64,000 nt of DNA, from contig NC_134851.1 in NCBI RefSeq assembly GCF_965363235.1, positions 35,678,321 through 35,742,320 on the forward strand, given 5' to 3'. Every line of letters starts with the position of its first letter. The stretch's first letter is position 1. Below, one piece after another: positions 1 to 10,382 of the stretch. This DNA comes from Mytilus galloprovincialis. Its lineage: Eukaryota; Mollusca; Bivalvia; Mytilida; Mytilidae. Under the pieces are notes generated by a model. The model did no database searches, was not told the origin of the DNA, and worked only from the letters and a program-made list of their open reading frames with translations. The translations under genes were made by a program, and so were the position numbers.

Positions 1-2440
1 TTTCCATATAATCTAGTAATACATAATATAATTCGGCGATTTATCAGGAGTTCTCATGTTCCTCTAATGCAAAGTAATAAATTTAATAGGTGCCCATTGG
101 TCTTCATTGTTTTTGGTAAACATGGTAAATGCTAATTGCTGTTTAAGTATAAACACTATAAATAACGAATACATCTTATTGCAATGGAATTTCTAGGAAA
201 AGAAACTGAATCATTAGATAAAAGCCTATATTTAGTATTCTTTACTATAGATAATTTAGCTGATCTGTAACAATAACATCTTCATGCCTTATATATAATA
301 TGTACTGTAGTACGCCGCTAGATTAAAACTGACGAGGAAAGGTAACACACGGCCAGCGAAAGCTCTTTTTTTGAGAGCCCAGGTGGTTGTGTGGTTTAGC
401 GGGACGACTGCAGTAACGTTGTGCACGATGTTCCTACAACACGACGTTACACTAAAAATGCGGTGTCAAAGAGGGTTTTTGACTTCGATTAATTTTTGCA
501 ACTTTTATTCGGTTTTTTATATGTTGTTGGTTGATTCTGATTCTGTTCTTTTAGTGATATCATTGTATCATAAATTACCTCAAGTTGTGGAAATCAATTT
601 AATAATGTTTACCCTTTTAGTTATTTCATCTATAAATGCAGTACTGTCGCAAGTAATGTAGAAAGGAAAAATGGGACGGAAATACATGTATACGGTTTTC
701 CATAAATATTTTTTCTTTAGATGTGCAAAACGTTTATCATAGGATGTTTAACTTTCATGGTGAATATCATCTGTCATTGTAAAATGTCTATATCTTAATT
801 TAACCCCAATACAAAAATATCTGACACTCTGCAAGTAAATCGAAATATTTTTACCCTTGGTTAATTTAAAAAGATTTGTATTTTCCCTGGCACGTAGTTT
901 GTCGAAATACACCTCTTCAATTACTGAACCTTGGCTCGAGAATTATTTTCCAAGTCATCTTAAGTTGCTTGCTTAAATTGTTTAACTTCTGATATACATT
1001 TTAAAATATAGAAGTCTACTCCTGAATTGTCCGTAAAAACGGCTACTATAATCCCGGGTTTTATTAATTCAATGAAACGGTTTTCGTCGCTGTTTGTGAT
1101 TAGTCTTGCACAAGTTTATATTGACGAAAAGATCCAGCTTCGCTAGTGTAGGAATTACTTTCATCATGACAGTTATAACATGAATAGCAGGACAAAATGC
1201 GAAGTAAAACATTCCGTGGACTTGTATTAAGTCTTTTAATATTGGTGAATGCACCTTACTGAAGTGACGACTTTAAATGTTCTATTTCGCAGTACCGCAA
1301 CATAAATTAAAACTCGCATTTTACATTTAGAGGACTGTCTTGGTGTCTCCAATTTGTCTTTGCAAAAGTTGAACGAAGTTCATGTAATGAGAATTTTTTT
1401 TTCCATTTCACCATTCTTTTAAATAAATCGTTAAAAGCTATAAACGATTAATAAAAATTGCAAAATTGAACCTGTGTCGAATCTATGTCTCGGCCGGAGT
1501 CTACAGCAACATGCACTATTCTATTTTGTTCGGCAGCCATATAAATATCTTTTTTTCCAAATTTCACCACACGATTTGTTCTAATTATCATGAACATTTA
1601 ATTGAAACTTTTGCACATGTAACGTTGGAAATTAGCGTTTTTCGGTTTTTCGACGTTTTCAGACGTTTGGACAAAATGGCTACCGTTTTGTAATGTGTTG
1701 AAGCATTTTATTCCTTTAAGACCCAAATATGAAATTTATAAGAAAAGAATCTTGGAATTTTGTACTCTTCGTGTATCTAACTTTTGTTTTGATCAATTAT
1801 ATATAACTTATTGGAATATCAGTTAAAAAATACTCGTTAACTGCTTTGAAAAATAAATTATCAACTTGGACAAAATGGCTACCGCTTGAAAAAACGACTG
1901 TGTAGAGAAGATTTTATAAAATCTGCAATATTTGAACTCACAAACAATGAGGCTAATATTTGTACTTTTGGTAGATGTTATTATTGTCTTACTCCTTTTA
2001 GTCATTTTCCGCTATATCTACTTATAAAATTCACTTTTAGTCGTTAAGTTACCGAAAAACGTCGTTGGACATTTTTCTTATTCCAGCATAATATGCAGCC
2101 ACCGAGTCAAATGAAATTTGGCAAAATAACGGCTTTATCGACACAAAGAACCGACACATGTCGTTCTTCTTGCCAATTTTCCGGAAGATCAGAGAATAAG
2201 AAATAGGAGCACTATACATAAGAGTTAAAACAGTTTTTCATAAATGTAACGTTGGACATCCGTTTTTTTCACATAGCTTTGTTATTTTAATCCTCAAATA
2301 TACTAGATATTACTTAGTCAATGATCAAGAGCTATAAAAACATAATTTAAAACATATATTGAATTTGTTTTAATAGTGGTTCGTGTTTACTAACATTTTT
2401 ATTTTGTTTTGCGGAGGAAATTTCGAAGATTCTGTTTTAA
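1..2440. other. Intergenic, no gene seen
   Basis: No open frame here looks like a protein. Around 363-440 there is a short SINE-like fragment (GTGGTTGTGTGGTTTAGCGG) resembling the front half of a tRNA-derived SINE, but the B-box half is missing. Between about 1610 and 2260 short phrases recur in diverged form: a GTAACGTTGGA box (1618, 2246) and TTGGACAAAATGGCTACCG (1669, 1867). This suggests an old internally repetitive element. Nothing else is supportable. Confidence 0.5.
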
Positions 2441-2449
2441 ATCCTAGGG

Positions 2450-2608
2450 GTTGTAGGAACAGCGTCCGTAACGTAAGTGCAGGCGATTTGGTGTCACGAT
2501 ATCACAGTAGCATGGGTTCAAATCCCGGCGAGGGAAGAACCAAAAATTTGCGAAAGCAAATTTACAGATCTAACATATCTAACATTGTTGGGTTGATGTT
2601 TAGACGAG

Positions 2609-2640
<32 letters not shown>
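2450..2640 (+). repeat. tRNA-derived SINE followed by (TA)n
   Basis: A tRNA-like region carries a good RNA polymerase III B box, GGTTCAAATCC at 2515-2525, and a weaker A-box-like stretch about 45 bases upstream (near 2468-2482). A non-tRNA body follows, ending in a (TA)n microsatellite at about 2609-2639. I do not call a tRNA gene because no cloverleaf with a clear anticodon arm can be folded by eye. Confidence 0.5.
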
Positions 2641-2641
<1 letters not shown>

Positions 2642-2644
2642 ATC

Positions 2645-2990
2645 TTTAAATTTCAAAGCTGAGACCCTGTATCTCCTATAACACACGAACAGCCAGGTGC
2701 CTTATTTCTCTGTCCTGAGTGTTCTTGTATTTCGTACTGTATTCCTGTCATGTAAAGTTGTCCTTTTACCAGTATATATTCAACATTGCTATATAGCGCG
2801 AGGTTTGGTTAACCACAAAACCAGGTTCAACCCACCATGTTTTCTTAAAATGTCCAGAACAAATCAGGAATACGGCAGTTATTGTCATCTAATAGTTCGT
2901 TTCTATGTATTTTGCATTGTCGTTTGTTTTTTTGTTGTTTCGTTGCTTTCCTCTTATAGTTGTTGTGTTTCCCTCGGTTTCAGTTTGTAA
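2645..2990 (+). repeat. Dispersed repeat family B (diverged copy)
   Basis: This contains the phrases ATAAAACCAGGTTCAA-like (here ACAAAACCAGGTTCAACCC) and a decayed CAAGTCAGGAATATGACAGTT box. They recur in the same order at 49,128-49,345, 50,755-51,085 and 55,262-55,575, and inverted at about 45,590-45,900. The open frame at 2697-2990 is a by-product of this repeat and not a gene. Confidence 0.5.
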
Positions 2991-3008
2991 CTTTGATGTG
3001 TTTTCTCT

Positions 3009-5139
3009 CAATCTATTATTTGAACTTTTGAACAGCGGAATTACTAACAACAGACGACTCTATCAATGACTCTATTCCTATACCCGACCGACTGCAATCT
3101 TAATAAAAATAAGACATATCTTAACCGAGTGCTCGTACATCATATGGGGATAACGAAATCAGATATCATGGCTATATATTTGTTTGTATAGATTGGCGAT
3201 CTAGTTGACTAACTACAATCTGGGACTATTATACTATTAGTATAATATTCCCAACTACAATGTATATTCTACTAAGAATATATATCAAATGCGAGGCAAT
3301 AGGCATTTGTTGAATACTAACACAGAACAGAAAGCCTATATCACTATAAGGACTATAACAACAATCAATTAGAAGGCAAGGATTTTTAAAAAGATATAAA
3401 AGAAATGCGTGAAAGCTCCACATCCGTACAAATTTTACTACAATGGGACAAGAGGAACATAACCACTTGTCAGCACGGGCAAATTCGTGATTTTTGAAAG
3501 AGGACTTGATTCTACAACACTGCATGACGAGCAAAGCGAGAACATATTTTTCGGAGCGACTTTATGTTAAAATCAAAATGGATGTACGCGGCTGGACAGT
3601 ACGCCCTCTACAACCTCCTGGGACCGCCGTTGGTCAACAACTTTAGTATGTTGCAGGTTGGATGCGTGCTTTACAATCGAAGACGGAAAACAGAGAAATG
3701 AAAGATAGACTGACAAGCCTGAATGAACTCATGATATAGATGCTGCAGGATTACAATTGTGTATACACAAAAGCGCGTTTTGTCTTGAAAAGACTCATAA
3801 GTATCGCTTGAATAAATAAAAAAGAAATGCCAAAAAGTTTTAAGTGGAAAAGTATTTGAAGACCCAAAATTTTGCCATATACAGCTGCAGCTAGTTGATA
3901 TCAGAGTCGTTAAGAGAGATTTATACAATTAGATTTGCAATAAATATATACCTACTATTTTCATTATGTTTGTTTTGACTATGTATTTGCCATGACCAAA
4001 ATTGGTTTTTGTTTGTTTCCCGAATAAAGATATTATTATTATTCTTGTTTTATTAAAAATTTAGAATGGAAATGGGGAATGTGTCCAAGAGACAACAAAA
4101 CCGACCATAGAGCAGACAACAGCCGAAGCCCACCACTGGGTCTTCGATGCAGCGATCGAGAAACTCCCGCACGCGGAGGAGTCATTCAGCTGGTTATATT
4201 AGTATATATGTGTGGTCTTGGCCAACGGTTAATGTGACTTCAAATGTTATTTATAAAAGTTTCATTGAGTTTCATGTTTTATATCTGTGTTACATATGTT
4301 TCGATTTATAATTCAGAAATACCCAGTTGCTTATCAAAACGCAGTCGAATAGAAACAGGATTGCCATGAACTGTTGAGATGTAGAGGGCGTCGTATTAAG
4401 AGTAAAAGTATACCATACACATATTCAACATAAAGATCGTGTGAGTATGGGAATTCATAGGTTTGATTCATATAAAAAAATAAGACGATGTGGTAGGATT
4501 GCCTATGAGACAACTATTCACAAAAGATAAATGAAGTGTCAATGGATGTATGCAATCATGGCTTGCCTGTGTAAAACCAACGACTTAAAAAATTTGTATC
4601 TGCTGATTCCACACCAAGCACACGTCAGTAAGAAGTTAAATCAAAGACTTTAGGGATTGCAGTCATTCAAGATAATGATAACAAAAGCTGAAAGCCATAA
4701 CGATTTGCTACAAAACTTTAACAAAACTGAAAACATAAGACATGGATTAGGGGGGGGGAGGGGGGAGGGGGGCGGGGGGTCCCTTAATTTGCTATCTTAA
4801 AGAAAAAATGCTCATTATTCTTCAACTTTTTAAACATCAATTGGCTTTTATATGTAATTACTTGATACCTGTATTCTGGACATTGTATTTTTTCCTGTAA
4901 CCAGTATATAAGTTACCGTAAACTGAATTTCTTTTTAAAATTTATGCTGTTATTCTTTATATTTTATCACACACCCCCTCCCCCATCCCCCATTATTCTA
5001 TTTTCTTTATATTTTATCACACACCCCCTCCCCCATCCCCCATTATTTTATTTTCTTTATATTTTTTGCTCTTTATTCTCTATTCTGTCATTCCCGTAAA
5101 CACGGCCTCATATAACAGGAGGATTTTTGTCAAACATGT
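3009..5139 (+). repeat. Segmental duplication, copy 1
   Basis: This is the first copy of a directly repeated segment of about 2.1 kb; the second begins at 5140. It is non-coding: the open frame at 3229-3534 on the minus strand recurs only because the DNA is duplicated. Inside are a family D segment (about 4060-4200, GAATGGAAATGGGGAATGTG, also near 13,610-13,745 and 41,735-41,855 inverted), a family A-like trace near 4480-4560, a G-rich tract at 4750-4779, and a short internal direct repeat of a CACACACCCCCTCCCCCATC block at about 4970 and 5020. The unit may itself be a non-autonomous mobile element; no terminal repeats were found. Confidence 0.85.
4750..4779 (+). repeat. G-rich tract with quadruplex potential
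   Basis: Four or more runs of at least five guanines are separated by single A or C bases, satisfying the usual intramolecular G-quadruplex pattern. The equivalent position in the second duplication copy (about 7123-7137) has collapsed to one G run. Confidence 0.7.
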
Positions 5140-7464
5140 CAATCTATTATTTGAACTTTTGAACAGCGGAATTACTACCAACAGACGACTCTATCAATGA
5201 CTCTATTCCTATGTACCCGACCGACTGCAATCTTAATAAAAATAAGACCTATCTTAACCGAGTGCTCGTAAATCATATGGGAATAACGAAATCAGAGATC
5301 ATGGCTATATATTTTTTTGTATAGATTGGCGATCTAGTTGACTAACTACAATTTGGGACTATTATACTATTAGTATAATATTCCCAACTACAATGTATAT
5401 TCTACTAAGGGAGCTACCATTTGATTTTTATGGGGGGGCTAGGATGAAATTTGAAAAAAATAGGCAGGACAGGAGTTTTGAGTAAAAAAAAAAAGGCAGG
5501 ATGAGACACTTGCAAAAAAAAAAAAAGTCAGGACGACGATTTAGGTAAAAAAAAGTCAGGATAAACTAAAAAAAAAAGGCAGGACCAAACAGAGTGAAAA
5601 ATAAAAAGGCAGGACAGAGATTACAGCTAAAAATATGCAGGACACAATTTTTCATCCTAGCCCCCCCCCATAAAAATCAAATGGTAGCTCCCTAAGAATA
5701 TATATCAAATGCGAGGTAATAGGCATTTGTTGAATACTTACACAGAACAGAATAAGGACTATAACAACAATCAATTAGAAGGCAAGGTTTTTTAAAAAGA
5801 TATAAAAGAAATGCGTGAAAGCTCCACATCCGTACAAATTTTACTACAATGGGACAAGAGGCACATAACCACTTGTCAGCACGGGCAAATTCGTGATTTT
5901 TGAAAGAGGACTTGATTCTACAACACTGCATGACGAGCAAAGCGAGAACATATTTTTTGGAGCGATTTTATGTTAAAATCAAAATGGATGTACGCGGCTG
6001 GACAGTACGCCCTCTACAACCTCCTGGGACCGCCGTTGGTCAACAACTTTAGTATGTTGCAGGTTGGATGCGTGCTTTACAATCGAAGACGGAAAACAGA
6101 GAAATGAAAGATAGACTGAAAAGCCTGAATGAACTCATGATAGATGCTGCAGGATTACAATTGTGTACACAAAAGCGCGTTTTGTCTTCAAAAGACTCCT
6201 AAGTATCGCTTGAATAAATAAAAAAGAAATGCCAAAAAGTTCTAAGTGGAAAAGTATTTGAAGACCCAAAATTTTGCCATATACAGCTGCAGCTAGTTGA
6301 TATCAGAGTCGTTAAGAGAGATTTATACAATTAGATTTGCAATAAATATATACCTACTATTTTCATTATGCTTGTTTTTACTATGTATTTGTCATGATCA
6401 AAATTGGTTTTTGTTTGTTTCCCGAATAAAGATATTATTATTATTCTTGTTTTATTTAAAATTTAGAATGGAAATGGGGAATGTGTCCAAAAGACAACAA
6501 AACCGACCATAGAGCAGACAACCGCTGAAGGCCACCACTGGGTCTTCGATGCAGCGATCGAGAAACTCCCGCACCCGGAGGAGTCATTCAGCTGGTTATA
6601 TTAGTATATATGTGTGGTCTTGGCCAACGGTTAATGTGACTTCAAATGTTATTTATAAAAGTTTCATTGCGTTTCATGTTTTATATCTGTGTTACATATG
6701 TTTCGATTTATAATTCAGAAATACCCAGTTGCTTATCAAAACACAGTTGAATAGAAACAGGATTGCCATGAACTGTTGAGATGTAGAGGGCGTCGTATTA
6801 AGAGTAAAAATATACCATACACATATTCAACATATAGATCGTGTGAGTATGGGAATTCATAGGTTTGATTCATATAAAAAAAATAAGACGATGTGGTAGG
6901 ATTGCCTATGAGACAACTTTTCACAAAAGATAAATGAAGTGTCAATGGATGTATGCAATCATGGCTTGCCTGTGTAAAACCAACGACTTAAAATTTGTAT
7001 CTGCTGATTTCACACCAAGCACACGTCAGTAACAGTCATTCACGATAATGATAACAAAAGCTGAAAGCCATAAAGATTTGCTACAAAACTTTAACAAAAC
7101 TGAAAACATAAGACATGGATTTGGAGGGGGGGGGGGGTCCTTAATTTGCTATCTTAAAGAAAAAATTGCTCATTATTCATCATCTTTTTAAACATCAATT
7201 GGCTTTTATGTAATTACTTGATACCTGTATTCTGGACATTGTATTTTTTCCTGTAACCAGTATATAAGTTACCGTAAACTGTATTTCTTTTTAAAATTTA
7301 TGCTGTTATTCTGTATATTTTATCACACACACCCCCCCTCCCCCACCTCCCCCCCCCCCCCCCCCCCCCATTATTCTATTTTCTTTATATTTTTTGTTCT
7401 TTATTCTCTATTCTGTCATTCCCGTAAACACGGCCTCATATAACAGGATGATTTTTGTCAAACA
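5140..7464 (+). repeat. Segmental duplication, copy 2
   Basis: Direct copy of 3009-5139 with scattered substitutions and small indels, for example a lost ATA near 6140 and a shortened stretch near 7030. It differs mainly by a 284-bp MITE insertion at 5409-5692 and by homopolymer growth in the C tract at about 7327-7370. Homology ends at about 7464 (TTTTTGTCAAACA). No gene is carried. Confidence 0.85.
5409..5692. mobile_element. PIF/Harbinger-like MITE, copy 1
   Basis: A 284-bp element with long terminal inverted repeats starting GGGAGCTACCATTTGATTTT and ending with its complement. It is flanked by TAA on both sides (5406-5408 and 5693-5695). The paralogous site in duplication copy 1 (about 3263-3275, CTACTAAGAATAT) is the empty site with one TAA, proving insertion and a 3-bp target duplication. 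A TWA duplication with G-rich termini is characteristic of PIF/Harbinger. The interior is a run of short A-tract plus GGCAGGA or GTCAGGA units; no transposase is encoded. Confidence 0.88.
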
Positions 7465-8641
7465 GATAAAAGAAAGATAACGATTGTTTTCCCAAGTAAA
7501 ACAAATGAAATTCTGGAATACCGTGTAGACAGGAACATCATAACTATGTATGATCTTTTCCGTGTATATAATTATAGACATGTAAGTGAGAATTACAAAG
7601 TTTCACAGGAAACAGAAAACTTGATATATTTTTCAAGTTTAATGGGAAATAATTATAGCTCAATAGATATCCTTCTGAAATTCATATTTATATTCTCAGG
7701 CTCTATAGCAAATATATACATCATGCTACAGAGAAGCAGGGGTGTCATGCGTTTGGCCCGTCTGTCCGTCTGTTAGTCATCATGATTTTCGGGTCGTGAT
7801 AAATCAATAACTTTTAAATTGGATCGTAATAACCATAAATGGACATTTGATCACCCATAATGAAAATTATGAATATTCGATTTGATTTTCGGGTTATACT
7901 ACGTGTATAAAAGGTCGTTAGGGTCACAACGTCTTTTTAAGGTCAAGTTCAAAAATTGATAAAAATCTTTATAAATTTATTAAAATACCCTGAAATTATT
8001 TTTTGTTTCGGATAACAAGTCATGAAGCTAACAACGCTGCATGGAACCAAACACAAAAGTATATGGTCGTATATACGAGTTGCATGCAAATCCTTCATTA
8101 TCTCCTAGGTCAAGGTCATATCCCCCTACATCCAACCAAAGCAATCAGATTTCAAGGTTATTGCATCATATCATGAATAAAAAAAAAATCCTGGTATTTT
8201 AGGAATATATTTTTTGAGTGGTGAAAGGGGGCGGGATTATGAAAAAAATGATTTAGTTAATTTTCAATTGGATGTTGGTTTTTTTTTTATGGGGAGGGGG
8301 GATTTTTATTTTAAAACTTTTTTCAAATATATATTTTAAACTTGGGGGACTTTTTTTATTATGGGGTGTTATCTATCCACAGGTTGATAACCAATAGAAT
8401 TTCAAGATTTGTGCTTCATAAGAAATAAGTTATACATGTATTTATACCAACAGAACATGCTTAACAAATCTAAAACACACAAAAAGTTAGATTGATATAA
8501 ATGGCAGGTTTGGACATTGGGCCAGCAGATTTTCAAGTTTTAGGGACAGAAGCTTGATGGTTACCAGATTTCTAACCCATTAATTTTTTTACATGAAGGA
8601 CAATTATAACAACATTTATAATTCTTGAAAAGGTATATTTT
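7465..8641. other. Intergenic, no gene seen
   Basis: A GTCTGTCCGTCTG phrase near 7760 resembles the end of mollusc interspersed repeats. From 8150 to 8390 there are several G-rich and T-rich homopolymer blocks. Open frames are short and compositionally biased. Nothing is recognisable as coding. Confidence 0.5.
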
Positions 8642-8844
8642 AGTACTTTTTGTGCTGACATGAATTGTCATTGATATGGTTATATTTATAAATTTACTGT
8701 TTACAAATTTTTGAATTTTTGGAAATACTAAGGCTTTTCTACCTCAGGCATAGATTACCTTAGCTGTATTTGGCAAAACTTTTAGGAATTTTGGTCCTCA
8801 ATGCTCTTCAACTTCGTACTTTATTTGGCCTTTTTAACTTTTTT

Positions 8845-8914
8845 GGATTCGAGCGTCACTGATGAGTCTTTTGTAGACGAAACGCGCGTCTGGCGTATAT
8901 ACTAAATTTAGTCC
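8845..8914 (+). ncRNA. Type I hammerhead ribozyme, copy 1
   Basis: All conserved elements are in order. Stem I 5' strand is GGATT (8845-8849) and GCGTCA (8853-8858). The core CTGATGA is at 8859-8865. Stem II is GTCT/AGAC around a 5-nt loop (8866-8878). GAAA is at 8879-8882. A minimal stem III ACGC/GCGT ends in the cleavage triplet GTC, with predicted cleavage after 8890. Stem I 3' strand is TGGCGT (8891-8896) and AGTCC (8910-8914). Stem I pairs GCGUCA with UGGCGU (two wobbles) and GGAUU with AGUCC (one wobble). A near-loopless stem III is typical of hammerheads that act best as dimers, as in repeat arrays. Confidence 0.82.
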
Positions 8915-9209
8915 TGGTATCTATGATGAGTTTATTTACAACCACTGGGTCGATGCCACTGCTGGTGGAGATTTATTTCCCCGAGGGTATCACAAGCCCA
9001 GTAGTCAGCACTTTTTGTGCTGACATGAATTGTCATTGATATGGTTATATTTATAAATTTACTGTTTACAAATTTTTGAATTTTTGGAAATACTAAGGCT
9101 TTTCTACCTCAGGCATAGATTACTTTAGCTGTATTTGGCAAAACTTTTAGGAATTTTGGTCCTCAATGCTCTTCAACTTCGTACTTTATTTGGCCTTTTT
9201 AACTTTTTT

Positions 9210-9279
9210 GGATTCGAGCGTCACTGATGAGTCTTTTGTAGACGAAACGCGCGTCTGGCGTATATACTAAATTTAGTCC
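9210..9279 (+). ncRNA. Type I hammerhead ribozyme, copy 2
   Basis: Identical in core and stems to the first copy: GCGTCA, CTGATGA, GTCT/AGAC stem II, GAAA, ACGC/GCGTC, TGGCGT, with the outer GGATT/AGTCC pairing. Predicted cleavage falls after 9255, so together with copy 1 it delimits one 365-nt monomer. No substitution in a catalytic position is seen. Confidence 0.82.
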
Positions 9280-9571
9280 TGGTATCTATAATGAGTTTAT
9301 TTACAACCACTGGGTCGATGCCACTGCTGGTGGAGATTTATTTCCCCGAGGGTATCACAAGCCCAGTAGTCAGCACTTTTTGTGCTGACATGAATTGTCA
9401 TTGATATGGTTATATTTATAAATTTACTGTTTACAAATTTTTGAATTTTTGGAAATACTAAGGCTTTTCTACCTCAGGCTTAGACTACCTTAGCTGTATT
9501 TGGCAAAACTTTTAGGAATGGTCCTCAATGCTCTTCAACTTCGTACTTTATTTGGCCTTTTTAACTCTTTT

Positions 9572-9641
9572 GGATTCGAGCGTCACTGATGAGTCTTTTG
9601 TAGACGAAACGCGCGTCTGGCGTATATACTAAATTTAGTCC
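9572..9641 (+). ncRNA. Type I hammerhead ribozyme, copy 3
   Basis: The catalytic core and all three stems are conserved as in copies 1 and 2, with predicted cleavage after 9617. Changes in this unit (loss of TTTT before GGTCCTC near 9519, TTTT to CTTT near 9567) lie outside the ribozyme, suggesting the fold is retained or the array is young. Confidence 0.8.
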
Positions 9642-9937
9642 TGGTATCTATGATGAGTTTATTTACAACCACTGGATCGATGCCACTGCTGGTGGAGATT
9701 TATTTCCCCGAGGGTATCACAAGCCCAGCAGTCAGCACTTTTTGTGCTGACATGAATTGTCATTGATATGGTTATATTTATAAATTTACTGTTTACAAAT
9801 TTTTGAATTTTTGGAAATACTAAGGCTTTTCTACCTCAGGCATAGATTACCTTAGCTGTATTTGGCAAAACTTTCAGGAATTTTGGTCCTCAATGCTCTT
9901 CAACTTCGTACTTTATTTGGCCTTTTTAACTTTTTTT

Positions 9938-10007
9938 GGATTCGAGCGTCACTGGTGAGTCTTTTGTAGACGAAACGCGCGTCTGGCGTATATACTAAAT
10001 TTAGTCC
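9938..10007 (+). ncRNA. Hammerhead ribozyme, copy 4, core-mutated
   Basis: The same fold as the other three, but the core reads CTGGTGA instead of CTGATGA. The invariant A6 of the hammerhead numbering is G. Substitution at this position is known to abolish or strongly reduce self-cleavage, so this terminal copy is probably inactive. Stems I, II and III are unchanged. Confidence 0.78.
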
Positions 10008-10278
10008 TGGTATCTATGATGATTTTATTTACATGTATCTGCATTCTTTTCTATGATACAAACAGATAATACATATATGTAAAGGTTAAGGAAATAAACG
10101 TGCCTGGTCAAATTCAATTTACTTAGTAGTTTTCTTTATTTCTTTCCCCTTGAAAGTATTTATGTTGATGCTAGACTTTAGTTAGGTCGTCTCTTGAAAT
10201 CTTCCTTATTGGCCTAATACACATATATTGCCAATTATAATTTAATTATATTTTTCTTGATTTCAAAATTGTATCAGG

Positions 10279-10382
10279 CAGCGGCGGATCCAGCCATTTT
10301 CAAAAGGGGGTTCCCAACCCAGGACAAAGGGGGGTTCCAACTATATGTCCCCATTCAAATGCATTGATCGGCCAAAAAACTA
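10279..10382 (+). mobile_element. Truncated GGCGGATCC-terminus element (hAT-like)
   Basis: Begins CAGCGGCGGATCCAG and continues into a GGGGGTTCC-rich body shared with 50,155-50,310 (both contain TGTCCCCATTCAAA). It breaks off where the next repeat begins near 10,383. CAGTGGCGGATCC-type ends are common among hAT-superfamily elements; only one end is present, so the class is tentative. Confidence 0.5.

Larger units (their letters stand above)
8642..10032 (+). mobile_element. Tandem hammerhead-ribozyme (retrozyme-like) array
   Basis: Four head-to-tail bodies are joined by three copies of a linker of about 70 bp. Landmark spacings are 365, 365 and 362 bp for the AGCAC-T5-GTGCT hairpin (8645, 9010, 9375, 9737), and 365, 362 and 366 bp for the ribozyme start (8845, 9210, 9572, 9938). 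The units are almost identical. The array starts at the hairpin (about 8642) and stops just after the last ribozyme (about 10,032), so the first unit lacks the linker and the last lacks the next body. No open reading frame is present. Tandem monomers each carrying one type I hammerhead are the hallmark of metazoan retrozymes; that assignment is inference from structure. Cleavage at two adjacent ribozymes would release a unit of about 365 nt (8891-9255). Confidence 0.8.

Noticed and set aside
371..661. Open frame of 96 codons
   Set aside because: Low-complexity, hydrophobic composition, no splice context and overlapping a SINE-like fragment; no family recognised.
2450..2540. Functional tRNA gene
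   Set aside because: Good B box but no convincing cloverleaf or anticodon stem; fits a tRNA-derived SINE better.
3229..3534. Minus-strand frame repeated at 5692-5940
   Set aside because: Its conservation is explained by the segmental duplication; the copies differ by indels that do not respect the frame.
8879..8900. Alternative hammerhead register with ACGC/GCGT around a GCGTCTG loop and cleavage at GTA
   Set aside because: In that register stem I cannot pair. The register with the minimal stem III and GTC triplet gives a full stem I, so it was preferred.
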